From assembly GCF_910592395.1 (NCBI RefSeq), contig NC_088316.1, positions 2,852,001 through 2,916,000 on the forward strand: 64,000 nucleotides of DNA, read 5' to 3'. Made by a program: the position numbers and the translations under genes. The DNA comes from Lineus longissimus (Eukaryota > Nemertea > Pilidiophora > Heteronemertea > Lineidae). Below the pieces are notes generated by a model. That model was not told the DNA's origin and did no database searches. It was given only the letters and a program-made list of their open reading frames with translations. Below, piece by piece: positions 32,429 to 42,709 of the stretch (its first letter is position 1; each line of letters begins with the position of its first letter).

Positions 32429-32985
32429 GACGCAAGGGCCCAACGCGCCGCGTAGCGGCAAAAAAGCGAAGCTGGCGAAACATTTATAACGGGTCACCGT
32501 CACTTATTATTGGACTTATAGCGCATTTACGGGGTTGCAACTATTTTGCTTTATAGTGTCACCAGGAAAGAAAAGCATGCGACCTAACGCCGATCTATTT
32601 GTATAAAGTGATAATTGGAAGGTATATAGTAGGAAATATCAATAAAATAATCATTCCATGTCGTCTTTTGAGGGCATTTTTGATTGTAAAAAATATATGT
32701 GTACGTCACCGTAGTCTCTGCAATGATAATTTTATCAGAGCAGTCTCGCCCAAGTAGAAGTTCTTTACCTACTAGTTCTTCACTTATTAGTCTCAACGTC
32801 TGGCGCAAAGCCAGACGTTTTCCATTACGATTTCACTACGATGTTTGACAATAAGGAGCAGTGCGCGAGATATGCTAATGAGCAGACTTCCCTCGCTTGA
32901 GTTTCTGAAGAATGTTCCATATCGCGCTAAGCTCATCACTGCTGATTATGACAGGCGTGCAGCGGTAGGTATCTGCTCCCCAACT
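32429..32985. repeat. Dispersed repeat, copy A (partial)
   Basis: Starts gacgcaagggcccaacgcgc and ends near gacaggcgtgcagcgg. It matches 35228-35780 almost base for base, and its right part matches 34386-34530. It contains a hairpin AACGTCTGGC-GCAAA-GCCAGACGTT at 32795-32819. Minus-strand frames of 74 codons seen in copies A and C are parts of the repeat, not genes. Confidence 0.8.
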
Positions 32986-34385
32986 TCCACCCTAATACGG
33001 TACAATAAGTTACCATTTGATGAGAATGGGACAATGCCCTCACTGTGTATGGAGTCATAGGGATAAGAAGACATTATTCATTAGTGTTGGTACAAGTGAT
33101 TTTGCCCAAAAAGCATGCGCATTCAAAAAACAAAATATGCAAGGTATCACGTACATGTAACATGACCATGACGACGTGCAGAAAGTGCACTGGCCATTGC
33201 ATACCCTATGGCTATGTATAGTAAACATGGTAAACATGAACAACATCATTATTCATCGGCAGTTCATTTTACTCCGAGCTTTTCCTGAAACATATTGCCA
33301 TGATGATTAGGCCTACCATGTACCATGACCAATAACGGCACTAGATCATGTAGATGTCAACAAGTTCACATGAACCGTATAATCCCGCATAATCCCGCAT
33401 GGCGCATGTGGGGCATGCGTCTAAACCAAAGCCCCAAAATCACTTGTTTTGGTCTATTTCACTTGTGTTTCCCCCGTCTCCCAGTCCATAATACATTTAC
33501 AGTTTACAATCCCCGATCATGGCCCAACAAAAGGTCATCGGTTGACTCAAGCCAAGGAACACAACTGTTCAATGGATTTATAGTTGAATGCGATCAAACT
33601 ACATCTTTTCAATCGTGGATTGTAAATTTAACCCCATGGGCCTAGGGAAGGCCCTATAACAATACTTTCGACACAGTTATTATCTCCGCTGCCTCCACCA
33701 TGTTACACACAGTGCTCACTGCTGATTCTAAAATGCGCCACCTAGTCAATTGCACTATCGTCATCACCTCATCATACTTCATTGACATTACAGGCACACA
33801 TTGACATAGACCACTGTTGCAATCAACGACACAGTCGCTATCCAAGTAGCATTATAGAGGTAATTATCATTATCATACCTCATTAGCATGTGAACCAATC
33901 GCGTCGCGTCCTTTGCGATCACGGCAAAGCCTCATGGAATAATGTCTTTCAACGTTGAATAATTTTTCATATTCCATGCCTACAACTTCAATTTCTTCAT
34001 AATCCATGGCTAGAAGTTCAACACTAATATAATATCCAAGATAAAGTTACAAGAAGTAGTCAATAGGGGTCTCTCACCTCTCACTGTATGTCCACACTAT
34101 TCACGCTTGTACGAGGAATACATTCAATGCTGAATCTAACAACACCCAGTGCCCTTACTCTGTATATTAGTCACTGGAAGATGGCCCATTTCACTCCTTG
34201 CTTCTACTTCACCTATAGTCTCATTGCAAACGCCTCAGTTCTATGATATCACATTCACTTTCAGCTGTCATGCAACGCAACAACTGTGCTATCTGCCATC
34301 GCACATCAACGAAGAAGTGCAGCCGCCCACATTCCACCTCACGTCTGTCCGACCAGCTGCAATCCTCGAGGACGCCCCACTGTAC
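32986..34385. other. Between repeat copies A and B
   Basis: No exon or repeat recognised with confidence. Confidence 0.35.
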
Positions 34386-35195
34386 CACGATTTCACTACG
34401 ATGTTTGACAAGAAGGAGCAGTGCGCGAGATAGGCTAATGAGCAGACTTCCCTCGCTTGAGTTTCGGAAGAATGTTCCATATCGCGCTAAGCTGACCACT
34501 GCTGACCATGACAGGCGTGCATTGGACTGGTACTGGTTGGAACTGAACATTGAATATGCTGGTGGTGACGCTTTCTGATGAGAAGTTGGTCGTGACTGAT
34601 GCAGTATCCTTGGACTTGTCCACAGCATCGTTCAATCATTGCTCTCTGAGCTGCCTTGATTCTGTACCCAAATACTAAGACCAAATGCCTGTTGACTGTG
34701 CTTTAAGAGACACTGGCGCCATGCCTAGAGATATGACTGACCCCTATTGGCAAATTTGTATGACTTTATCTTGCCTACCTAGCTGCTGCCTATAGTCTCC
34801 CTTTAACTGCGGAACACTTCAAAGTCGATAAAATGCCATGTTCCACCTTTTAATGTGTTCAGACTGCCATTTTCAAAATAATCAAGTCAGGACACTGCCT
34901 TCTAGTCTCATAATAAATTTTGCTTTCCTCAATATATAATAACATTTCTTCTTCTTCAATGCTTTCATCATTCCAAACTTCTCCTCCTCTGACTTTTACA
35001 GGGGTACAGTCATGGCAATCAAAACCCAAATACTGAGACCAAATGCCTGTTGACTGTGCTTTAAGAGAGACTGGCGCCATGCCTAGTCTCTCTTAAAGCA
35101 CAGTCAACAGACACCAACCCCCTCCGACTCAGAAACCACAAACGCCCAACCCTTCCTGCTACCCTAATACTTCTGGATAAGAGATGTTGTAACGC
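34386..35195. repeat. Dispersed repeat, copy B (interrupted)
   Basis: 34386-34740 matches the central part of the repeat (cgatttcactacgatgtttg ... gattctgtacccaaatact) and 35028-35195 matches its right end, including the 64-bp hairpin. The stretch between is unrelated, and the left hairpin arm is present twice (34687 and 35047). This copy carries the unoccupied site ctctgagctgcc at 34645-34656 where copy C has an insertion. Confidence 0.75.
35047..35110. repeat. Perfect 26-bp stem, 12-nt loop hairpin
   Basis: CTGTTGACTGTGCTTTAAGA and its continuation pair exactly with the right arm ending GTCAACAG; loop ggcgccatgcct. Identical hairpin at 36385-36448 in copy C. Confidence 0.9.
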
Positions 35196-35902
35196 CGGGC
35201 GCTGGAACTACGCTCTGCTACCATGTAACGCCGCGCGCTGGACGCAAGGGCCAAAAGCGCCGCGTAGCGGCAAAAAAGCGAAGCTGACAAAACATTTATA
35301 ACGGGTCACCGTCACTTATTATTGGACTTATAGCGCATTTACGGGGTTGCAACTATTTTGCTTTATAGTGTCACCAGGAAAGAAAAGCATGCGACCTAAC
35401 GCCGATCTATTTGTATAAAGTGATAATTGGAAGGTATATAGTAGGAAATATCAATAAAATTATCATTCCATGTCGTCTTTTGAGGGCATTTTTGATCGTA
35501 AAAAATATATGTGTACGTCACCGGAGTCTCTGCAATGATAATTTTATCACAGCAGTCTCGCGCAAGTAGAAGTTCTTTACCTATTAGTTCTTCACTTATT
35601 AGTCTCAATGTCTGGCGCAAAGCCAGACGTTTTCCATTACGATTTCACTACGATGTTTGACAAGAAGGAGCAGTGCGCGAGATATGCTAATGAGCAGACT
35701 TCCCTTGCTTGAGTTTCGGAAGAATGTTCCATATCGCGCTAAGCTGACCACTGCTCACCATGACAGGCGTACATTGGACTGGTACAGGTTGGAACTGAAC
35801 ATTGAATATGCTGGTGGTGACGCTTTCTGATGAGAAGTTGGTCGTGACTGATGCAGTATCCTTGGACTTGTCCACAGCATCGTTCAATCATTGCTCTCTG
35901 AG

Positions 35903-36334
35903 CACATGCGGTTACAGACAGGTCGTCATCATTGTATTTATGCATGCGCGAGTAACCGCATGTAAACAAATTAAGTCACGTGCATTTGATTGAAGATATT
36001 TATAGCTCTCCACGTGCTTTTATTTACAGAATGGGTATTCCATGAATTAACTGGATTTCTCCTGGCTTGTCATCATGCAATCTACAGTTATTTAGTTGAG
36101 CCACACTTTTTAAAATAATTTGGACTTTCCTTCCCCTATTAATTAGTAGAAAATAAAAATAAAAACAACTCCCCCCATTATGGGCATTTATGCCTTAATT
36201 ATTTTATTTCAACCTTAGAGTAAAATGACTTTATTACTCCAAATGCTTCATTCGTAAAACACGTGGATTTGTTTACATCCGGTTACTCGCGCATGCGTAA
36301 ATACAATGATGACGACCTGTCTGTAACCGCAGGT
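35903..36334. mobile_element. 432-bp MITE with 8-bp target duplication (hAT-like)
   Basis: Flanked by TCTCTGAG at 35895-35902 and 36335-36342. Inverted ends of about 65-70 bp: YGCGGTTACAGACAGGTCGT continuing through cgagtaaccg to gtaaacaaat, with few mismatches. The related repeat copy at 34640 has the same flanks with a single TCTCTGAG and no insert, i.e. an empty site. An 8-bp duplication fits the hAT superfamily. No transposase. Confidence 0.9.
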
Positions 36335-36384
36335 TCTCTGAGCTGCCTTGATTCTGTACTTACCCAAATACTGAGACCAAATGC

Positions 36385-36448
36385 CTGTTGACTGTGCTTT
36401 AAGAGAGACTGGCGCCATGCCTAGTCTCTCTTAAAGCACAGTCAACAG
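36385..36448. repeat. Perfect 26-bp stem hairpin, second copy
   Basis: Same sequence as the hairpin at 35047-35110; both arms are intact in both copies. Confidence 0.9.
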
Positions 36449-36534
36449 ACACCAACCCCCTCAGACTCAGAAACCACAAACGCCCAACCCTTCCTGCTAC
36501 CTTAATACTTCTGGATACAGGATGTTGGTTCTAA

Positions 36535-37410
36535 TAAAGTGGGATAAAACCATCAACCGATACCCAGTTTAACGCTAGGTTTGCCCCTCCAGAGGCTGTA
36601 AATCTTGACCTGGCAGTTTATAGGAAGAGTGACTGCCGGTCGTCAACAGAGAGATCCGAAAGAACCAACTCAACAACTTATATATTTATTTCATACTTTT
36701 CATTAGGTAATTTACAACTATAGGATAAGATGGATCATAGAGTGAAGAGTTCCGAATTTGGTCCAGGAGAAGATAGAAGAGGAGACGGGAGATGGCCTAT
36801 CTTTGCCATGGAGTCATACCAGGGACGGGCACACACATGGCCGGTTCATAAGAATTCATTCACTGGAATTCAGTTACCTTTAGCAATCAGCCGCGTCCCA
36901 TGGCATGCGTGAATTGCCGAGGTCGGTCGAAGGGAAAAAAGCCGCGATTCCTAGTTCATGGTCCATATCGGGAGTCAAACGTGTCATCAGACCATATGAA
37001 ATGACCACTCAGAAAGTGCCAAAGCATTAAGTTAAAAGCATTGAACGATACACTCGTGATAAACGCATGTTATCACCTGAATCACTATTGGCTAACCTTG
37101 ATAGATATCAGCTTGGCTATCGCAACAATATCAAACCACCTGTCTGATCCCAAAATGTATGTTAAAAGGCCTAGCAGTGTTAAGTCCAAATACATAATCA
37201 TACAGTGTTTCTGGACACTGTAATAGTTCTCATATGCCTAGTAGGCTTACCGTCTTATTTTGTTTCACTGCGTGACGTTTTTACATGGTATACATATGTA
37301 CAGAACAGGCATGCAGTCCTATAAATTCTTGATACCACATGTTACCTGTACAACATATACGCGTGTACACGTTTGATATCGGTCAGTTTGGAATAGGGCC
37401 AGGGACGCAC
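36535..37410. other. No feature seen
   Basis: Intergenic. A 60-codon ATG frame at 36730 has no recognisable content. Confidence 0.35.
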
Positions 37411-37417
37411 AGGAAAA

Positions 37418-37898
37418 GGGTAACCGGAAAAACGCCGACCGACCGACCGACCGACTGACCGACTGACCTGCCAACCTACCGTCATATGCAGTATCCCTTT
37501 CGCTTCTCTATAGCACATGTATGTGTAGTGCCCAGCGCAATGGACGTGATGGAGTCCGACGTGTCTGACAGCAGCATCTCCAGTCAATTATACCGGGAAA
37601 ACGAGCCCACGCGGTAAGGAACTGATAACGATACTCTAAAGATATGCTTTGTCTACATGGTCGGTGGATATAAAAACATGATTTGGGCCTATGTAGTTTT
37701 TCTACTCGAGTGTCTCGACCGATGCAATGCATGAACTGCAACGCGCAACATGCATTTGTTGTCATTTGACCAGCTTACGTGCGCTTGTTTACAATTTCAT
37801 TTCATATGACCTGCTATCGTGGATTGGATATATCACATTGACTTATGAGTAGGTTGGCAGGTCAGTCGGTCGGTCGGTCGGCGTTTTTCCGGTTACCC
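37418..37898. mobile_element. 481-bp element with GGGTAACCGG ends and AGGAAAA duplication
   Basis: AGGAAAA at 37411-37417 and 37899-37905 flank inverted ends of about 58 bp that start GGGTAACCGGAAAAACGCCG, run through (CGAC)n and end in ctgacctgccaacctac. The left arm has two more CGAC/TGAC units than the right. The duplication is 7 or 8 bp depending on how the shared G is assigned. No coding capacity. Confidence 0.85.
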
Positions 37899-38321
37899 AG
37901 GAAAAGTGTACAGCATTTCATTTAGCAAGACATTCATTCAAGGCTTTCAAGGTATCACCTAGTGCACGAGGAGGAGCGGACATATTTTCGTTTACTAGGT
38001 TAAACGTAACGTGTCACGTACGTCACAGGTGAGAGGACGCAGGAAACTAACCGACGCCTGTGCCTCATGCACACGAGAAAGTTGCAATACCGAAAGATTA
38101 TATCTGCACTGGTCTAAGAATAAGGCGGAGACAGATCAAGACCAATACCATCGAGTAGAGACAATCCTTCTTCCCTCGCACCAAGGACTGGAACAACCTA
38201 AAAGATCGCCAAAGATCGACAAGCCAGTGAAGACCGCGCAGGTTCACACCACCACCTCGGTGATATACGTCAATAGACTGCCAGCCGAGTGTTTGTCAGA
38301 AGCTGAAGCAGAAGCGAGGAC

Positions 38322-39239
38322 ATGAGTCTGCTAGATGTCATGGATTCAAATATGAAGACACAAGACTCCAAGCCGAAATCACATGGATGTGAAATGTGTG
38401 GTAAGATGTATTCTTCCGCTACTAACCTGAAGATACACAAGCGGTCGCACACGGGCGAGAGGCCGTATGCGTGTGTGCAGTGTGGTAAGCGGTTTTTGAA
38501 GAATAGTGATTTGACACTGCACATCCGAATACACACAGGAGAAAAACCATTCGAGTGCGAAGAATGTGGAAAACGATTCAGCATAAAACACCACCTACAA
38601 GTTCACGTCAGATCGCATACAGGGGAAAAGCCATACGGATGTATAACATGTGGTAAACATTTCGCTCAAATAAATGATTTGCACAGTCATAATCGCGTCC
38701 ATACAGGAGAGAAACCGTACGAATGCGAAGAATGCGGCAAACGATTTACGCAACGAGGAAGCTTGTCAGTTCATATCAGGGCGATCCACACCGGAGAGGC
38801 GGCTGGTGGTGAACCAATTGAATGTGAACAGTGCGGTAAGCGGTTTACCCGACGTTCAACTCTGCGAGTTCATATCCGAAGTCATACTGGAGAGAAGCCT
38901 TACGGGTGCGCTCAATGCGATTGTCAATTCACAAATCGCAGTGATTTGCGAAGGCACGTCATGACAATCCACAGTGGAGATCGAGACAAAGTCTTTGAAT
39001 GTGAACAATGTAAAAAACGCTTCAATGAAGTGAGTAAACTTCAAAGGCATCTCAAGGTTCACGGAGAGAAAAAACACAAGTGCGAAAAATGTGGCAAAGC
39101 GTTTATTGAACGTGGTAATCTCGTGAAACATCTCAGAATCCACACTGGAGAAAGTCCATTTGAGTGCGAGCAATGTGGTCAACGATACACTACACTAGGC
39201 AACCTGCGACAGCATATCCGAAGGATTCATCAACTTTAA
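38322..39239 (+). CDS. C2H2 zinc-finger protein, ten fingers
   Basis: ORF of 305 residues, ATG at 38322. After a 22-residue leader come ten consecutive C2H2 fingers (CX2CX12HX3-4H), for example CEMCGKMYSSATNLKIHKRS, CEECGKRFSIKHHLQVHVRS and, last, CEQCGQRYTTLGNLRQHIRR. Most linkers are the TGEKP type, which points to sequence-specific DNA binding in the nucleus; linkers 7-8 and 8-9 are non-standard (SGDRDKVFE, GEKKHK) and may break the array into two groups. No KRAB, BTB or ZAD domain is present in this exon. A separate frame open from before 38011 to 38325 overlaps the start (TGA overlapping ATG); it may be 5' UTR or an upstream exon. Two AATAAA signals near 39594-39613 suit a 3' end there. 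Confidence 0.9.
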   Translation: MSLLDVMDSNMKTQDSKPKSHGCEMCGKMYSSATNLKIHKRSHTGERPYACVQCGKRFLKNSDLTLHIRIHTGEKPFECEECGKRFSIKHHLQVHVRSHTGEKPYGCITCGKHFAQINDLHSHNRVHTGEKPYECEECGKRFTQRGSLSVHIRAIHTGEAAGGEPIECEQCGKRFTRRSTLRVHIRSHTGEKPYGCAQCDCQFTNRSDLRRHVMTIHSGDRDKVFECEQCKKRFNEVSKLQRHLKVHGEKKHKCEKCGKAFIERGNLVKHLRIHTGESPFECEQCGQRYTTLGNLRQHIRRIHQL

Positions 39240-40071
39240 CAGTTAAAATGACACAACAGAATAAAATGCTGTCTTACTAGGCTTCCTCGTTGTAACATTA
39301 GGCACTGAAGACTGCAGGAGAGACGCGGGAACAACCAACCTCCGCCAGCTGGTTATCTGATCATGTCTGTTGCCTGAGCCACAACTCTGAGATATCAAGG
39401 TTCTCTCTGTAACAAGTTTTATTGGCTCAGTAAACTCTTCATAACAAAGATTCTTCTTTTGAGCTCCTGAAAACCTCGAGGGTTGAAGCTTTTGCTGGCG
39501 AAAAACCTCCAAAGGTATTTAAAAAGGTTAACTGCGTCTTTTGTTTTTTGAGAATGAGTGCCAAGATTTCCTCAAAATGTTATAACGTTGAAAAATAAAA
39601 AGTGATGTTAATAAAAAACACGGAAGATAATCTAAAATCACACTTTATTCCTCATTTTGAAACACCGACTTGGTGTTAACACGAATGCAAATTCGATAAT
39701 ATCTCGGTCTGACCTAACGCAACAACGCCAAAATATCACTAACGCCAAATTTATGGTGATTATCTGTTTTGACCAAATTCGGCCAAGATTTCCACTGTTA
39801 ACGCCGAGTGAAGCAACGCAAGTCTCCAATTACAATACATCCCATACACACAGGGGTAGAATGTATATAAAACATTCTTTTCCCCAACATTAAAAATCAT
39901 GATCCTTAAAACTAAATGCATTCAAATAAAACAAACAAACAAAAACAAACAAATAAAAACACCTGTGCCAAGGGGCACATTGGCGATTTATTTTCGTCGA
40001 TGGAGCAAATGCGACACAAATCGCCAGTGTGCGGCAGCCTTAATAAGAGTTAGAATCTACCTTTTCTGACT
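39240..40071. other. 3' flank of zinc-finger gene
   Basis: 3' UTR and intergenic DNA; AATAAA at about 39594 and ttaataaaaaac at 39608. An A/C-rich simple stretch (aaacaaacaaaaac) is at 39929-39960. No gene. Confidence 0.4.
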
Positions 40072-40243
40072 ACCGGTGTGACAGCGGATATAGTCCCCCT
40101 GGAGTCATAGTCCGGTAGCATTGTATTTGACCAATTAAGCAGCATGATCTATTGTACCGCTAACCCTAACCAAAACATTTAGCAATGCGGGCTATTGTTA
40201 CACGGACTATCAGCCCTAGGACTACTATCCCTTGCACACCGGT
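40072..40243. mobile_element. 172-bp MITE with ACCGGTGTG ends (copy 2)
   Basis: Same length and almost the same sequence as 19606-19777 (I count two differences), in the same orientation, with identical ends ACCGGTGTGACAGCG and CTTGCACACCGGT. Confidence 0.85.
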
Positions 40244-42323
40244 CATTTAACTTTTGACATGCTCGGGAGAGGTTCATTTTGACAATGATGGCAGTAAAAA
40301 TCTTGTACTTGAATTTCCTACAGGAGCAGGTGTAATTTCAAGGTTTTGGGCGTAATGACAACTACACCCTCGTGGTATTTAGTGAGACATTCAATACCTA
40401 CAATGAGATTTGGAAGATGTGCAGCACAGCACAACACATGTACAGCCATTGCAAGTCATTTGCACACGACACATTTACCCGTGTGCGTCATGCGTAGCTT
40501 GCGTGGAAGGAAGAAAACTTGAAGCAAGACTGCAATAGCATGGTGGCAAGAATAATAAAGGTATACCACGTAAAAATGAATGTATTTACAAGAAAAATTA
40601 CGCAGGTACACATGGTATGCTGAGCATCTGTCATGCTTTAAGCCCCATTCAATTGCTTCTCTGACGATGAAAAAGGAACGTCTTACGTTAACAGTTTGCC
40701 TTCAGTGCTCAAATTTGAACACATCGGCATTATTTTTTTACACGTTTTATCAAGAAAAATCAACCACCCAGTGCCGTGCCTGTCGCACATGAACAAATTA
40801 TCAAAACGTAAAATACATCCTCAACAGAACTGTAAAGCGCCAAATTTTCGCGAGCATTTTTTCGCAGATACAAATTGCGATTGATCTAGAATAAATAAAA
40901 ATTTGGCGAAAACTTACAATGATAAAAAATAAGGATAAATTTCTCGTAATCTGCCAAACGAAAATAGCGAAAATCTTCTTTTCTTTCAGAATTTTTTACG
41001 AATCGCAAAAATAAATAGGCTTGGAAATTTTGCGGTTAGCAGTACTATTATTATGAAGGCACACTTGGTGAGGCACTTCTACATCTCTGACCCTATCGAT
41101 TATATGCAGTAATAGTTGTGTTTTCAAGAAAGATAATACGTCGTATCAGTGATTTTGGATCTTTTACTTCCCAATCCTCCCACCCCAACCCTAAATGTGA
41201 TATTAGTTGGCCGTCTCGATCCACCACCGTATTGTCGAGGAAACTGTAGTGCATTTTAATCCTACAGGAATTAGAAATCTTTCAAAACGAAGTGAATGCC
41301 AATTTCAATGTGGGAGTCTGTCCTTTTTTTCGAGAGAACAGCCTCTCACGTTCTAAATGGGCATTCTCTTATTTTGAGGGATTCCTAATGGCTTTTGGAT
41401 TTCAAGTTCTAGCCAAATGATGGAGCGTGCTATGGTTAACCCATAAAGGGATAGTATACGTGTACCACTTGTGTTCATTGCATTTACTGGTAGCTTAGGT
41501 AAATGCCGGAAATACACAATGCCGCAGTGCAGTTTATATCATGCATGACATTTTGAAACATTGGTAATTATGCTATCATCGGTTTACATAAAATCATTAA
41601 ACAAGTTACACAGTTAAACATTTTTTAAACTCGAGTTAAATTTTTTGATCGAACCAGAGTCTTTCAAATAATTCCTTTGTTTTATTTGAAACAGTCGGCT
41701 TCAACTAACAGTTTAGGTAAGGCTATAGAGACCAATGCTCGTATACGTTACCACAATTTGAGACTCTTTTATTCTAGGGACTTTCTCTCCAGGGATTGGA
41801 GGTCTCTCCCACACTTGTCCAGACTGATCACAAAACTAAAACTAACTTCAACATTCAAAAAAAAGAAAACTTAAAACCATCTTTACACAAAATACTCCAC
41901 ATTCCCGCCTATATAATACAAAATGAATTGAGTTGCGTTGCCCGGGATCACTTTCAGACGACCAGGCTATACCACCGGAAGTAGAGTCCTGTCGTTATGG
42001 CAGGGTCTGCATATGACGCGCCTGTACACAGAGGGGATGATACACTCTTGAAAATAAAGGTCTCTGCGTTTTTTCGTGACGTTGCACACCAGTTTACACT
42101 CTCCAGACACAGACTAGTGCACACGCATTGTTACTGCGGGGAGTGAGGATTTCAGCCACGAGTTGGAATGTATCAGATGGTCGCTATGGTTACATAATAC
42201 CCCAAGTCATTAAACTGAAACAAGGTCTCGAACATGAAACATTCCTTACGAAAATATCATCTCAGAAGCGCATCCATGGTAGGAAAAAATAGAATCACAT
42301 ATTGATATCCGCACGTTGAACTC
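40244..42323. other. Intergenic, 3' of the MATE gene
   Basis: No gene. An AGAGTCTTTCAAATA arm at 41656-41670 is followed by an imperfect opposite arm (TATTTGAAACAGTC) at 41682. The MATE 3' UTR must start at 42323 and run left. Confidence 0.4.
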
Positions 42324-42709
42324 TCATACAATAGGTGGCGTGTATGTCTTCAGAAAATCGACACATTGGTCCAGAATGAATACTGTGTATTCAAAGGTTG
42401 TGTTGGCAACTTTTTTATCCACGAGCATATTCGCTAAATCGGCAGTCGTGGTATGATTTGTAAACGTGTGACGGAAGGGTTGACAAAGTTCCACCAGTTC
42501 TCTGTGATGGTATTTTGGATGGTAAACAAGGCGGCAGGTCAAGCCAATCGCAAACATTGAGAACATGAGCGCTAGGAGTCCCAATCTCTCCCAGAATAGC
42601 CTCGTTTTCACCAGTTCTCGCCAAGTTCGCGATATTTTTGTTTCGCCGTCCGTGTGCCCCGCTCCGTTTGGCAAGAGGCCATGTTTTGCATTACCGTTCA
42701 GCAGTAAAC
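42324..42709 (-). CDS. SLC47A-like: MATE terminal exon: extra C-terminal helix, stop
   Basis: Acceptor ctcttcgctttgcag; 386 nt with the stop at 42324. Encodes LLLNGNAKHGLLPNGAGHTD, a basic stretch TWRELVKTRLFWER, the hydrophobic helix LGLLALMFSMFAIGLTCRLV and about 65 further residues ending TYTPPIV. The post-helix tail with sequons (NHT, NTT) is longer than I expect for vertebrate MATE1 and would face outside. Confidence 0.9.

Larger units (their letters stand above)
35228..36530. repeat. Dispersed repeat, copy C (with nested MITE)
   Basis: The most complete copy: gacgcaagggcc start, CGCCGCGTAGCGGC palindrome, AACGTCTGGC-type hairpin, central block shared with copy B, nested insertion at 35903-36334, the 64-bp hairpin at 36385-36448, and the ending actcagaaaccacaaacgcc shared with copy B. 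Confidence 0.8.

Noticed and set aside
32584-32808. 74-codon minus-strand ORF, repeated at 35396-35620
   Set aside because: Both lie inside copies of the same dispersed repeat; no domain, and the shared frame follows from near identity of the copies.
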